The notes beneath the pieces were generated by a model, which saw only the letters and a program-made list of their open reading frames with translations, ran no database searches and was not told the DNA's origin. This document shows, in pieces, positions 1-8,589 of a stretch of 38,007 nt of DNA. Every line of letters begins with the position of its first letter. The stretch's first letter is position 1. A program made the position numbers and the translations under genes. The DNA lies in the NCBI GenBank assembly GCA_902492015.1, contig CABUJR010000014.1, forward strand, positions 1-38,007, written 5' to 3'. Source of the stretch: an uncultured Eubacteriales bacterium (lineage in GTDB: Bacteria; Bacillota; Clostridia; TANB77; CAG-508).

Positions 1-116
1 GCTATAAATAATAAATTTTAATAATAATAAATTTTTGTAATTATAAATTTCTATTATAAAATTTCTATAATAAAAATTTTTAGAAAATAAATAATATATA
101 AAGTTAAAATATATTT

Positions 117-146
117 TGAATAATAAAAAAAATAAGTGAAATAATA
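117..146 (+). promoter_or_regulatory. Possible sigma-G/F-type promoter of gerW
   Basis: TGAATA (117-122) is followed after 17 bp by AATAATA (140-146). This is close to the known sigma-G consensus GHATR-N17/18-CATNHTA. The forespore role of GerW fits, but the region is so AT-rich that a chance match is quite possible. The rest of 1-182 is AT-rich sequence with a repeated AAATTTCTAT motif and no gene. Confidence 0.35.
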
Positions 147-182
147 ATAGAAATGAATTTTAAAAGAAAGAGGTAAAATTAT

Positions 183-776
183 ATGAGTGAACATCCTATA
201 GAAGGTTTAATGGAAACTGCTATGAATAGTATTAAAGATATGATAGATGTAAATACTATAATAGGAGATCCAATAGAAACTACAAATGGTATGGTTATAA
301 TACCAATTTCAAAAGTTTGCTTTGGATTTGCTGCAGGAGGTAGTGAATTTAAAGGTGAAACTATAGATGAATATAAGAAAAAAGATAAAGAGGAAGAAGT
401 ACAATATCGTTTACCATTTGGTGGTGGTAGCGGAGCTGGTATTTCAATAAATCCAGTTGCTTTTGTTATTGTTTTGAAAGATGCTATAAAAGTATTGCCA
501 ATTAATCATAGTTCAGCAGTAGATAAGTTAATGGATTATGTACCTGATTTAATGGAAAAAGCAAATATGATTGTAGACAAAACTATAGATAAATCTTCAG
601 AAAAAAAAGCCAATAACAATGAAATGCAAGAAAAGAAAAACAAAATTAAAACAGTTGGAAAACCAAAAAATAAAATACCTAAACCAATGCATACAACACA
701 ACAGGCAACACAACCAGAGACTTTAGATGAGATATTTGAAAAATCTGAAAGTGAATATTTAGAAGATGAAGAATAA
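183..776 (+). CDS. gerW: GerW family sporulation protein (YtfJ)
   Basis: Small soluble spore protein of the GerW/YtfJ family, which in Bacillus is made in the forespore and is needed for normal germination; biochemical activity is unknown. The N-terminal half (residues 1-115) carries the family core: the opening PIEGLMETAMNSIKDMIDVN, then a GDPIET segment, a VIIPISKVCFGFAAGGSEF stretch and a glycine-rich GGGSGAG loop. After about residue 135 comes a Lys/Asn/Gln-rich, probably disordered tail with an acidic end, so the protein is longer than the roughly 150-residue Bacillus form. The start has a good SD (AAGAGG) a few bases upstream. It is monocistronic: a hairpin terminator follows. A TGAATA/AATAATA pair upstream looks like a forespore promoter. 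The family call is firm. Confidence 0.9.
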   Translation: MSEHPIEGLMETAMNSIKDMIDVNTIIGDPIETTNGMVIIPISKVCFGFAAGGSEFKGETIDEYKKKDKEEEVQYRLPFGGGSGAGISINPVAFVIVLKDAIKVLPINHSSAVDKLMDYVPDLMEKANMIVDKTIDKSSEKKANNNEMQEKKNKIKTVGKPKNKIPKPMHTTQQATQPETLDEIFEKSESEYLEDEE

Positions 777-821
777 AATTAGAAAGAAATATTAACATTA
801 TAATTTATATATGTGATTTAT

Positions 822-861
822 GTGAACATATACTATGTAGATAGTATAATGTTCACTTTTT
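822..861 (+). terminator. Rho-independent terminator after gerW
   Basis: GTGAACAT-ATACTAT pairs with ATAGTAT-(A)-ATGTTCAC around a GTAG loop. The 15-bp stem has one bulged base and is followed by TTTTTA. It separates gerW from the next promoter. Confidence 0.8.
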
Positions 862-872
862 ATATATAAGAC

Positions 873-900
873 TTGAAAAAATGTGGATATGTGATAAAAT
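873..900 (+). promoter_or_regulatory. Sigma-A promoter of the ProA-like gene
   Basis: TTGAAA (873-878), 16-bp spacer, TAAAAT (895-900). The TTG of this -35 box is in frame with the downstream gene and can be mistaken for its start codon. The promoter, together with the SD before the ATG at 936, argues for the shorter protein. Confidence 0.55.
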
Positions 901-935
901 CTATTTGTATAATTATAATTTTTGAAAGGTTTAAT

Positions 936-1766
936 ATGGAAAAAGAAAAAATAGAGGAAATAACAAAAGAAGTATCAAGATATGCTCTAACAACTAAATT
1001 ATTAAATGATTTTTTGACGGACTTAAAAGATTTTATTTTGAAAAACTCTAATCTAATTATGGGATGTAATAGAGAAGATGTAAAAAGTTACAGAAAACAG
1101 ATAAAAATAAAAGAATTGTTTAATATTATTGATGAATACAAAGATTCAGAATGCATATTAGCTGAAGATGAACGAAAAATTGTAATTTATAAAGGAGATC
1201 CATATCTTACTTTACATTTATGTATACAAGCACTTATAAGAAGAAACCAAGTGTTATTATTTCACGAAGAATTTATGTTAGGTGTTAATGAAATAATAAT
1301 AGAAATATTTAATAAGGTTTTGAAAGCTTATAATATATATAATCTAATTAACGAAATTAGTAATTATACAGTAAAAGAAATTAAAAAAATTGAGAATTAT
1401 TTTGATGAAATAATTGTTATTGGAGATATAACTTCATATCAAGCATTAGAAAAAAATAGTACAAAATTTTATCCTTATTATAATATTGTTCTTTATTGTG
1501 ATACTAAAGATTTAGAAAAACTGCAAGAAGCAATATTTATATATGCAAATGAAAATCAATATGAAATAGAAATTCTACATGAAGAAAATATAGATGATGT
1601 TATTAATATAATAAATTCTGATGATTTTGTTAATGTTGCAGTTCTACTTACAAGAAATTCTCAAAATAAAGAAAAGTTTGAAAATAGTATAAAAAATAAA
1701 GAAATTTATGTAAATGACAATCCTTTTAAAAAGGAAGTTGGAAAAATATATAATTATTTTGATTGA
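936..1766 (+). CDS. Shrunken ProA-like (aldehyde-dehydrogenase fold) protein, probably non-catalytic
   Basis: A 276-aa protein with no obvious active-site motif. Read against gamma-glutamyl phosphate reductase (ProA) from memory, collinear stretches appear. LKDFILKNSNLIMGCNREDV resembles ProA's early helix with the N..DV motif. The segment with CIQALIRRNQVLLF (about residues 95-108) sits like ProA's CLKTGNAVILRGG. LEKLQEAIFIYAN sits like its AEALKVIVNAK. The C-terminal VAVLLTRNSQNKEKF...IYVNDNPF matches the ILTRDxxNAxRF...VYVNASTRF region. The part of ProA carrying the catalytic cysteine and the end of the protein are missing, so the length is about two thirds of ProA. Start chosen at ATG 936, with GAAAGG upstream; an in-frame TTG at 873 is part of the promoter. 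It ends 11 bp before recG, so the two are probably cotranscribed. The fold is inferred and the function is unknown. Confidence 0.6.
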   Translation: MEKEKIEEITKEVSRYALTTKLLNDFLTDLKDFILKNSNLIMGCNREDVKSYRKQIKIKELFNIIDEYKDSECILAEDERKIVIYKGDPYLTLHLCIQALIRRNQVLLFHEEFMLGVNEIIIEIFNKVLKAYNIYNLINEISNYTVKEIKKIENYFDEIIVIGDITSYQALEKNSTKFYPYYNIVLYCDTKDLEKLQEAIFIYANENQYEIEILHEENIDDVINIINSDDFVNVAVLLTRNSQNKEKFENSIKNKEIYVNDNPFKKEVGKIYNYFD

Positions 1767-1777
1767 GAGAAGAGAAA

Positions 1778-3829
1778 ATGAATGAAAAATTAGGAAAAGA
1801 AATACAGTTTATAAAAGGAGTAGGACCAAGCCGTGCTACTCTTTTAAATAAACTGGGAATATTTAATTTAAAAGATCTTATAACATATTTTCCAAGAGAA
1901 CATGAAGATAGAGGAAAGATAAAAACTATATCTGAACTTGTAAACGGAGAAGAAACTTTAATTTCCGCATATCCTGCAGGAAGAGTAAATGAGATAAAAA
2001 TAAGAAAGAACTTAACACTTTATAAATTAATTGTTAGAGATGAAACAGGAAGCTGTGAAATGACTTGGTATAATCAGAGTTATTTAAAAAATATGTTTCG
2101 AATGGATACTAGGTACAAATTCTTTGGTAGAGTTTCAAGAAATTTTAATAAAATTTCTATGCAGTCTCCAGTTTATGAAACAGAGGATTCAAATAGGAAT
2201 ACTGGTAAAATAATACCAATATATCCACTTACATATAATTTGTCTCAAAATACTATTAGAAAGATAATTGAAAATGGACTAAAAGAAGTAGATGGAAAAC
2301 TTGAAGAAACTTTACCAAAATATATATTAGAAAAATACAATTTATATGATTATAATACAGCAATAAAACAGATACATTTTCCAGATAGTTTTGCAAATTT
2401 TAATCTTGCAAGAAAAAGATTAGTATTCGAAGAGTTATTTTCAATGCAGCTTGCTTTGTTAAGCTTAAAAAATAAATACGAGATAAAAAAAGCAGGAATA
2501 AGTTTTAGTAAACAAGCTAAAATGATGGATATTATAGAAAAATTGCCATTCAAACTTACAAAAGCTCAAATTAGAGTTTTGGAAGAAATTGATAAAGACA
2601 TGGAAAGTACTAAACCAATGAATAGATTAATGCAAGGAGATGTAGGCTCAGGAAAAACAGTAGTGGCTCTAATTGCAGCATATAAAGCTGTAAAATCAGG
2701 TTATCAAGCAACAATTATGGCACCAACAGCAATACTTGCAAGTCAACATTTGGAAACTTTTAATGATATTTTGTCTGGTTTAGGAATCAAATGTGAACTT
2801 TTAATTAGTGGGATAACTAAAAAGAAAAAAGAAGATATTTTAAATAGGCTAACAGAAGGTAAAATAGATATTCTAATTGGTACACACGCAATTTTAGAGG
2901 AAAATGTAATCTTTAAAAATTTAGGTTTAGTTGTAACAGATGAACAACATAGGTTTGGTGTTAGACAAAGAAGCACAATAACAGAGAAAGGAAATAATCC
3001 TGATGTTTTGGTTATGACTGCTACACCAATTCCAAGAACTTTAGCATTAATTTTATATGGAGATTTAGATATTTCTATAATAGATGAGTTGCCACCAAAT
3101 AGGAAAAAAATAGAAACTTATGCTGTAACAAAACAAATGGAAGCTAGAGTAAATAATTTTATAATAAAAAATATTGAAGAAGGAAGACAATGCTATGTTG
3201 TATGTCCTTTAGTTGAAGAAAATGAAGAAATAGATGCTAAGTCTGTTATGGAAATATATGAAAATTACAAAAATAATGTATTTTCAAAATATAGGGTAGA
3301 ATATTTGCATGGAAAAATGAAACAAAAAGAAAAAGATGCCATAATGGAAGAATTTAAAAATGGAAATATAGATATTTTGATTTCTACAACAGTTATAGAA
3401 GTTGGAGTAAATGTTCCAAATAGTAATATCATGGTTATAGAAAATGCTGAAAGATTTGGACTTGCTCAGCTTCATCAATTAAGAGGAAGAGTAGGAAGAG
3501 GAGAATATCAATCTTACTGTATTTTAAAATATCAAGGAAATTCACAAATTATAAGGGAAAGAATGAAAATTATTTCTAGCACAAATGATGGGTTTGTTAT
3601 TTCTGAAAAAGACTTAGAATTAAGAGGTTCAGGAGAATTTTTTGGAACAAAACAACATGGTCTGCCAGAATTTAAAATAGCAAATCTTTTTGAAGATATT
3701 GATTTATTAAAACAGGTACAAGGAATTGCGATGGAAATTATAGACAAAGATCCATTACTTGAAAATAAAGAAAATGTACTTCTTAGAAATTTAGTTGATG
3801 AAAAATTTAAAAATAGAATAGAAATTTAA
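1778..3829 (+). CDS. recG: ATP-dependent DNA helicase RecG
   Basis: Double-strand DNA translocase that remodels stalled replication forks and branched recombination intermediates. At 683 aa it has the normal RecG length. The N-terminal wedge/OB domain begins with the helix-hairpin-like IKGVGPSRATLLNKLGI. The helicase core follows with Walker A GDVGSGKT (about residues 287-294), motif II DEQH (about 388), MTATPIPRTLAL (motif III), motif V VIEVGVNVP and motif VI QLRGRVGRG, then the C-terminal TRG-type segment around KDLELRGSGEFFG. An in-frame TTG lies at 1763, but the ATG at 1778 is preceded by an AGAGAAGAG SD and gives the expected RecG N-terminus. It probably shares the promoter of the preceding ProA-like gene. 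No clear terminator follows. Confidence 0.97.
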   Translation: MNEKLGKEIQFIKGVGPSRATLLNKLGIFNLKDLITYFPREHEDRGKIKTISELVNGEETLISAYPAGRVNEIKIRKNLTLYKLIVRDETGSCEMTWYNQSYLKNMFRMDTRYKFFGRVSRNFNKISMQSPVYETEDSNRNTGKIIPIYPLTYNLSQNTIRKIIENGLKEVDGKLEETLPKYILEKYNLYDYNTAIKQIHFPDSFANFNLARKRLVFEELFSMQLALLSLKNKYEIKKAGISFSKQAKMMDIIEKLPFKLTKAQIRVLEEIDKDMESTKPMNRLMQGDVGSGKTVVALIAAYKAVKSGYQATIMAPTAILASQHLETFNDILSGLGIKCELLISGITKKKKEDILNRLTEGKIDILIGTHAILEENVIFKNLGLVVTDEQHRFGVRQRSTITEKGNNPDVLVMTATPIPRTLALILYGDLDISIIDELPPNRKKIETYAVTKQMEARVNNFIIKNIEEGRQCYVVCPLVEENEEIDAKSVMEIYENYKNNVFSKYRVEYLHGKMKQKEKDAIMEEFKNGNIDILISTTVIEVGVNVPNSNIMVIENAERFGLAQLHQLRGRVGRGEYQSYCILKYQGNSQIIRERMKIISSTNDGFVISEKDLELRGSGEFFGTKQHGLPEFKIANLFEDIDLLKQVQGIAMEIIDKDPLLENKENVLLRNLVDEKFKNRIEI

Positions 3830-3863
3830 TATTGTAAATAGAGTGTAAAAAACGTGTATTTTG

Positions 3864-3892
3864 TTGACAAATAGCCGAAAAAATAATAAAAT
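3864..3892 (+). promoter_or_regulatory. Strong sigma-A promoter
   Basis: A perfect TTGACA (3864-3869), a 17-bp spacer and TAAAAT (3887-3892) lie about 38 bp before the small membrane protein gene. It may also serve the downstream kinase operon. Confidence 0.65.
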
Positions 3893-3929
3893 ACATATAC
3901 TGATTTTAAAAGAAAAGGATGTATAAATA

Positions 3930-4118
3930 ATGAGAATTTTTTTACTATTAATAGCAGTAGTAGCACTTGTTTGTGGTGTAAAATTTATATATGATGCAAG
4001 ACCAATAGTGAAAAAATATTTTAGCTTTGGAGATAAAAATGAAGCAGCTTTAGGACTAAAAATATTAGGCTTTATATTAACTGTAATTGGCGGAGCTCTA
4101 ATATATTTCATATATTAG
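3930..4118 (+). CDS. Small two-TM membrane protein
   Basis: A 62-residue hydrophobic protein. The first membrane helix is residues 3-21 (IFLLLIAVVALVCGVKFIY). A short charged loop follows (DARPIVKKYFSFGDKNEAALG), then a second helix at about 43-61 (LKILGFILTVIGGALIYFI). I do not recognise a functional family. It is credible as a gene because it has a near-consensus promoter, an AAAAGGAT SD 8-9 bp before the ATG, and a membrane-protein composition that random AT-rich sequence would not keep. The next gene begins 74 bp downstream with its own good SD, so cotranscription is possible. Its role is unknown. Confidence 0.7.
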   Translation: MRIFLLLIAVVALVCGVKFIYDARPIVKKYFSFGDKNEAALGLKILGFILTVIGGALIYFIY

Positions 4119-4192
4119 AATATAAATCAATTCTAAAAATTTAAATTATATATAAAATATACTATGCAGTTTACTAGAAAGGATGATAATTT

Positions 4193-5836
4193 ATGAGAAT
4201 AACTTATGATAATAAAGAGTTTAATATAACCGAAAACACAACTATAGGAGAAGCTTTTAAAGAACAGATAGCAAATAATAAACTAAAAGATATTATTGCT
4301 GCTAGATTTAATAATACTATAGAATCTTTAAATTTACCAATTAAAAAGGATGGAGAAATTGAGTTTATAAATAGAGAAGATAAAGATGGAAGAATTATAT
4401 ATATAAGAGGTTTATTATTTATAATGAGTATGTCTTTTTCTGAAGTATATCCAAAAGCTCTTTTAACAGTTAACTATCAATTATCAAATGCAATGTTTGG
4501 TAGTGTAGATAATATGGAAGTTACAGATGAAATGATAGAAAAAGTAAAACAAAGAATGCAAGAAATAATTGATGAAAATATACCAATTAGAAAAATAATG
4601 ATGACACAAGAAGAAGCTGAAGAATTCTATAAAAAAGAAGAGACTATAAAAGGTAGATTACAAACAGATATAGATAAAGAAAAAGTTTCTTTATATTTTT
4701 GTAAAGATTACTATAATTATTTTTATGGAACAATGCCAGTTTCAACTGGATTTGCTAAAATTTATGATTTTGTAAAATACAGAGATGGATTTTTAGTTAA
4801 ATATCCAAGCTTAACAGAACCAAATGTACTTCAGCCTAATGTTGATACTTTAAAATTAGTTTCTGCAATGGATGAATATGATGAAATAAATAGATTAATG
4901 AAAATAAATACTGTACATAGATTAAATAAAAAGCTTAAAGAAGAAAAGGGTATAAAAGAATTAATATTACTTTCAGAAGCTTTACATGAAAAGAAAATTG
5001 CAGAAATAGCTAATAAAATAAAAGAACATGGAAATGTGAGAATGGTATTAATTGCAGGACCATCATCTTCAGGAAAAACAACTTTTGCTGGAAAGTTAGG
5101 AATGAGCTTAAAAGTTAATGGAATCAAACCTGTAACTATTTCAGTAGATAATTATTTTGTTGAAAGAAAAGACAATCCTAAAGATGAAAAAGGAAATTAT
5201 GATTTTGAATGTATAGAAGCTTTAGATTTAGATTTATTTAATAGTCAATTAGTAGATTTACTAAATGGAAAAGAAGTAAAACTTCCAACTTTTAATTTTA
5301 CTACAGGAAGTAAAGAATATAGAGGAAATACATTAAAATTAAAAGAAGATGAAATTTTAATAATAGAGGGAATCCATTGTTTAAATGACAAACTTACAAG
5401 TTTGATTCCAAAAGAAAATAAATTCAAAGTTTATATAAGTGATTTGACTGTTCTTAATATAGATTATTATAATCGAATTTCTACTACAGATACAAGATTA
5501 ATAAGAAGAATTGTTAGAGATTATAAATTTAGAAATTATTCAGCAGAACATACATTAAAAACTTGGTATTCAGTAAATAGAGGTGAACAAAAAAACATAT
5601 TCCCATATCAAGAAGAAGCTGATTGCATGTTTAATTCTTCAATAGTTTATGAGCTTGCAGTTTTAAAGAAATATGCAATGCCATTACTTGAAGAAATCCC
5701 AGAAACTTCAAGAGAATATAGTGAAGCAAGAAGATTAATAACATTACTTAAATATTTTCAAGATATGCAGCCAGATTTAATTCCTAATAATTCTTTACTT
5801 AGAGAATTTATTGGAGGAAGTATTTTTGAAGATTAA
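4193..5836 (+). CDS. Nucleoside kinase with TGS-like N-terminus (uridine kinase family)
   Basis: A 547-aa fusion seen in Firmicutes. The N-terminal ~60 residues form a TGS-like/ubiquitin-like domain. The middle (about 60-270) resembles the editing/second additional domain of threonyl-tRNA synthetase. The C-terminal half is a P-loop phosphoribulokinase/uridine-kinase domain. The P-loop GPSSSGKTT is at about residues 288-296, followed by the substrate-side SVDNYF and the Walker-B-like LIIEGIHCLN. The kinase presumably phosphorylates a nucleoside such as uridine with ATP or GTP; the substrate is not readable from sequence. The TGS/SAD part shows no role here and may be a regulatory or RNA-binding leftover. 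An AAAGGATGA SD supports the ATG. It heads a co-directional series (RNHCP protein, VanZ-like, argS) with gaps of 4-51 bp. Confidence 0.85.
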   Translation: MRITYDNKEFNITENTTIGEAFKEQIANNKLKDIIAARFNNTIESLNLPIKKDGEIEFINREDKDGRIIYIRGLLFIMSMSFSEVYPKALLTVNYQLSNAMFGSVDNMEVTDEMIEKVKQRMQEIIDENIPIRKIMMTQEEAEEFYKKEETIKGRLQTDIDKEKVSLYFCKDYYNYFYGTMPVSTGFAKIYDFVKYRDGFLVKYPSLTEPNVLQPNVDTLKLVSAMDEYDEINRLMKINTVHRLNKKLKEEKGIKELILLSEALHEKKIAEIANKIKEHGNVRMVLIAGPSSSGKTTFAGKLGMSLKVNGIKPVTISVDNYFVERKDNPKDEKGNYDFECIEALDLDLFNSQLVDLLNGKEVKLPTFNFTTGSKEYRGNTLKLKEDEILIIEGIHCLNDKLTSLIPKENKFKVYISDLTVLNIDYYNRISTTDTRLIRRIVRDYKFRNYSAEHTLKTWYSVNRGEQKNIFPYQEEADCMFNSSIVYELAVLKKYAMPLLEEIPETSREYSEARRLITLLKYFQDMQPDLIPNNSLLREFIGGSIFED

Positions 5837-5887
5837 GGTTTATAGATTAATCCTAAAAATCTAAATTTATATGTAAGGAATAAGAAA

Positions 5888-6193
5888 ATGCCTAATTTTA
5901 CAGTAATTGATGAAGAGTTTATATGTGAAAATTGTGGAAGTAAAGTAAAGAAACTAGGCTATTCTTGTAGAAATCATTGTCCTGTTTGTTTATATTCTAA
6001 ACATGTTGATATAAATCCAGGTGATAGAGCAGAAGATTGTCATGGAATGTTAGAACCAATAGGGCTTGAGATTAGTAATAAAAAAGGATATGTTATAATC
6101 TTTAAGTGTAAAAAATGTGGCGCAATAAGAAAAAATAAAGCAGCAGAAGATGATAATATGGACTTGATTATAAAATTGAGTGTAAAGGAATAA
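5888..6193 (+). CDS. RNHCP domain zinc-ribbon protein
   Basis: A 101-aa protein named for its signature, seen here as SCRNHCPVCLYSKHVD (about residues 27-42). Flanking cysteine pairs CENC (residues 12-15) and CKKC (about 79-82) make two likely zinc knuckles. A DRAEDCHGMLEPIGLEI segment between them is typical of the family. The family is widespread in Firmicutes and has no established biochemical role; nucleic-acid binding is only a guess from the zinc ribbons. The SD is AAGGAATAAG. It starts 51 bp after the nucleoside kinase and ends 4 bp before the VanZ-like gene, so it is almost certainly cotranscribed with it. Confidence 0.85.
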   Translation: MPNFTVIDEEFICENCGSKVKKLGYSCRNHCPVCLYSKHVDINPGDRAEDCHGMLEPIGLEISNKKGYVIIFKCKKCGAIRKNKAAEDDNMDLIIKLSVKE

Positions 6194-6197
6194 TGAA

Positions 6198-6692
6198 ATG
6201 TCAAAACAAAAGTTAACAGATAATAAAAAGTCTAAAAAAATTATGATTATTAGAATACTTTTATTAGTTTTAATTGTTATATGGGCATATGTAGTATTTA
6301 ATTTTTCAAGTCAAGATGGAGAAGAGTCTTCAGGATTAAGTAGAAGAGTTGTAGAATTTTTTATTAAAGATGAAGAATTAGTAGATAAGATTGAACCTTA
6401 TGCAAGAAAAGCTGCTCATTTTAGTGAATATGGACTTGGAGGGGTTTTATTTATATCTTTATTTTCTACTTTTGAATGGACTGAAAGAAAAAGAATTATT
6501 GTATCATCACTTTTAGGAGTTTGGTATGCTATAACAGATGAATTTCATCAATTAATGGTACCAGAAAGACATGGAAGTATTTTTGATGTTTATATAGATT
6601 CTTTAGGTTTTATAACTGGAATATTTTGTATGTTGTTATTAATGAAAATAGTTTTAATAGTTAGAGAAAAAAGACATAAAGTTAAATCTTAA
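6198..6692 (+). CDS. VanZ-like family membrane protein
   Basis: A 164-aa membrane protein with a basic N-terminus, a first helix at about residues 15-35, and three more helices. It has the VanZ-family motifs: FSSQDGEESS after helix 1, RKAAHFSEYGLGG around residues 69-81, and DEFHQLMVPERHGSIFDVYIDSLG near residues 114-137. VanZ of the vancomycin cluster gives low-level teicoplanin resistance, but most family members, including lone chromosomal ones like this, have no defined substrate. There are no other glycopeptide-resistance genes nearby, so resistance should not be inferred. The ATG lies 4 bp after the RNHCP stop, and the SD AAAGGAATAATG lies in the end of that gene. Confidence 0.88.
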   Translation: MSKQKLTDNKKSKKIMIIRILLLVLIVIWAYVVFNFSSQDGEESSGLSRRVVEFFIKDEELVDKIEPYARKAAHFSEYGLGGVLFISLFSTFEWTERKRIIVSSLLGVWYAITDEFHQLMVPERHGSIFDVYIDSLGFITGIFCMLLLMKIVLIVREKRHKVKS

Positions 6693-6735
6693 TATTAGAT
6701 AAATAGATTAGGATAAAATAGAAAGGAAGATTTTA

Positions 6736-8442
6736 ATGATTGATTTCAAAAAAATCATAGGAGAAAAAATAGCAAAAGCAACAGATATGCAGGTTGCTGA
6801 AATTACAAGTTATATAGAAATTCCACCAAATACAGAAATGGGAGATTATGCTTTTCCATGTTTTAAACTTGCAAAAGAACTAAAAAAAGCTCCACAAATA
6901 ATTGCAAATGAAATAAAAGAAAAAATTGAATTAGATGAAAATATTGAAAGACTAGAAATTGTTGGTGGATATTTAAATTTTTATATAAATAAAGTACTTC
7001 TTACACAAAGTGTTTTAGAAGAAATAGATAAAACAGGAGAAAACTATGGTTCAAATAATACTGGAAATGGAAAAACTATTTTAGTAGAATACTCATCTCC
7101 AAATATTGCAAAACCTTTTCATATTGGACATTTGAGAAATACAGTAATTGGAGCTGCTTTATACAATATCTATAAATATCTTGGATATAATACAATAGGA
7201 ATAAATCATTTAGGTGATTATGGAACACAATTTGGAAAAATGATTGAGGGATATAAAAGATGGGGAAATGAATATGATTTAGATTCTAATCCTATTGATG
7301 AATGTATGAATATATATGTAAGAATAAATAATCTTTGTAAAGAAGATGAAAAAGTTCTTGAAATTTGTAGAGAAAACTTTAAAAAAATTGAAGAAGGAGA
7401 TCCATATTGTGTAGAAATATGGAATAAATTTAAAGATTTAAGTTTAAAGGAATTCCAAAAAATATATGATTTACTAGGAGTGAAATTCGATTCTTTAACA
7501 GGAGAAGCATTTTACTCAGATAAAATGGACGAGATTGTAGAAAAACTAGAAACAAAAGGAGTTTTAAAAGATTCAGAAGGAGCTAAAATTGTTGACTTAG
7601 AGGACGAAGGTTTAGGTGTTTGTATGATAAAAAAATCTAATGGTTCAACAATTTATGCAACTAGAGATTTAGCAGCAGTTTTATATAGAGCAAGAACTTA
7701 TGATTTTGATAAATGTTTGTATGTAGTAGCTTATGAGCAAAATTTACATTTTAAACAAATTTTTGAAGTAGCAAAATACTTAGATATTCCTGAAAAATGT
7801 TTAAAAGGTTTAGAACATGTAGCTTATGGTATGGTTAGATTAACAACAGGAAAAATGTCTACAAGAGAAGGAACTGTAATAAAAGTAGAAGAACTATTAA
7901 ATGAAGCAGTTGATAGAATTGAAAAAATTATAGAAGAAAAAAATCCTAATATGGAAAATAAAAAAGAAGAAGCTAAAAAAATCGGAATAGGCGCTGTTAT
8001 TTTCAATAATTTATGTAGCACAATAATAAAAGATCAAGTTTTTGATTGGAATATAGCTTTAAACTTTAATGGTGAAACAGGGCCATATATTCAATATGTA
8101 TATGTAAGAACTAAAAGTGTTTTGGAAAAAGCAGTTTATATTCCTAAAATAGAAGAAGTTGACTTTAATCTTTTACAAGACAAAGAGAGCTTAAAAGTAA
8201 TAAGTACTTTATATAATTTTGAAGATATATTAATGTCAACTGTTCAAAAAAATGAGCCTTCACTTTTAGCTAGATATTTGATTGAACTTAGTCAAAATTA
8301 TAGTAATTTTTATAATGAAAATAAAATTATTGATGAAGATAAAAATCTTCAAAATGCTAGAGTATATTTAAGCAAAGCTGTTGGTATAGTTTTAAAAACA
8401 GGTGCAAACTTACTTGGAATACAAATGCCAGATAAAATGTAA
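6736..8442 (+). CDS. argS: Arginyl-tRNA synthetase
   Basis: Class I aminoacyl-tRNA synthetase that charges tRNA-Arg with arginine. It has 568 aa, the normal length. The N-terminal Add1 domain contains the typical GDYAFPCFKLAKELKKAP. The catalytic domain begins with VEYSSPNIAKPFHIGHLRNT, whose HIGH motif is at about residues 129-132. The KMSKS-equivalent is KMSTREG at about residue 373. The C-terminal DALR anticodon domain is present with GPYIQYVYVR and the final GIVLKTGANLLGIQMPDKM. It is the last gene of the kinase/RNHCP/VanZ series; an AAAGGAAGA SD precedes the ATG, and a strong terminator lies 43 bp after the stop. Given the AGA-dominated arginine codons of this genome, one enzyme must serve a heavily skewed tRNA-Arg pool. 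Confidence 0.98.
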   Translation: MIDFKKIIGEKIAKATDMQVAEITSYIEIPPNTEMGDYAFPCFKLAKELKKAPQIIANEIKEKIELDENIERLEIVGGYLNFYINKVLLTQSVLEEIDKTGENYGSNNTGNGKTILVEYSSPNIAKPFHIGHLRNTVIGAALYNIYKYLGYNTIGINHLGDYGTQFGKMIEGYKRWGNEYDLDSNPIDECMNIYVRINNLCKEDEKVLEICRENFKKIEEGDPYCVEIWNKFKDLSLKEFQKIYDLLGVKFDSLTGEAFYSDKMDEIVEKLETKGVLKDSEGAKIVDLEDEGLGVCMIKKSNGSTIYATRDLAAVLYRARTYDFDKCLYVVAYEQNLHFKQIFEVAKYLDIPEKCLKGLEHVAYGMVRLTTGKMSTREGTVIKVEELLNEAVDRIEKIIEEKNPNMENKKEEAKKIGIGAVIFNNLCSTIIKDQVFDWNIALNFNGETGPYIQYVYVRTKSVLEKAVYIPKIEEVDFNLLQDKESLKVISTLYNFEDILMSTVQKNEPSLLARYLIELSQNYSNFYNENKIIDEDKNLQNARVYLSKAVGIVLKTGANLLGIQMPDKM

Positions 8443-8484
8443 TTTAAAAATTATTCTAAGAGGTGAATTATATAATTAATATTT

Positions 8485-8519
8485 AAAAGTAGCAATTCTA
8501 AAAGTTTTGCTACTTTTTT
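8485..8519 (+). terminator. Rho-independent terminator after argS
   Basis: AAAAGTAGCAA pairs perfectly with TTGCTACTTTT around an 11-nt loop and ends in a T run. It closes the operon that ends with argS. Confidence 0.85.
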
Positions 8520-8589
8520 ATGCTTATAATCTTCAGGCTAAGCTGTGGGATAATTACTTTCATAAAGCTTGCGTATATTATACTTAATT

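Noticed and set aside
1..182. Repeated AAATTTCTAT/TATAAAAT units as a functional repeat array
   Set aside because: Short, irregular and expected in sequence this rich in A and T.
873..935. Extension of the ProA-like protein to the TTG at 873
   Set aside because: The TTG is the -35 box of a good promoter, no SD precedes it, and an SD lies before ATG 936.
1763..1777. recG start at TTG 1763
   Set aside because: It overlaps the previous stop codon, has no SD, and ATG 1778 follows AGAGAAGAG and gives the usual N-terminus.
6198..6692. Glycopeptide resistance determinant
   Set aside because: VanZ-like proteins are common without vanHAX; no other van genes or regulators are in the window.
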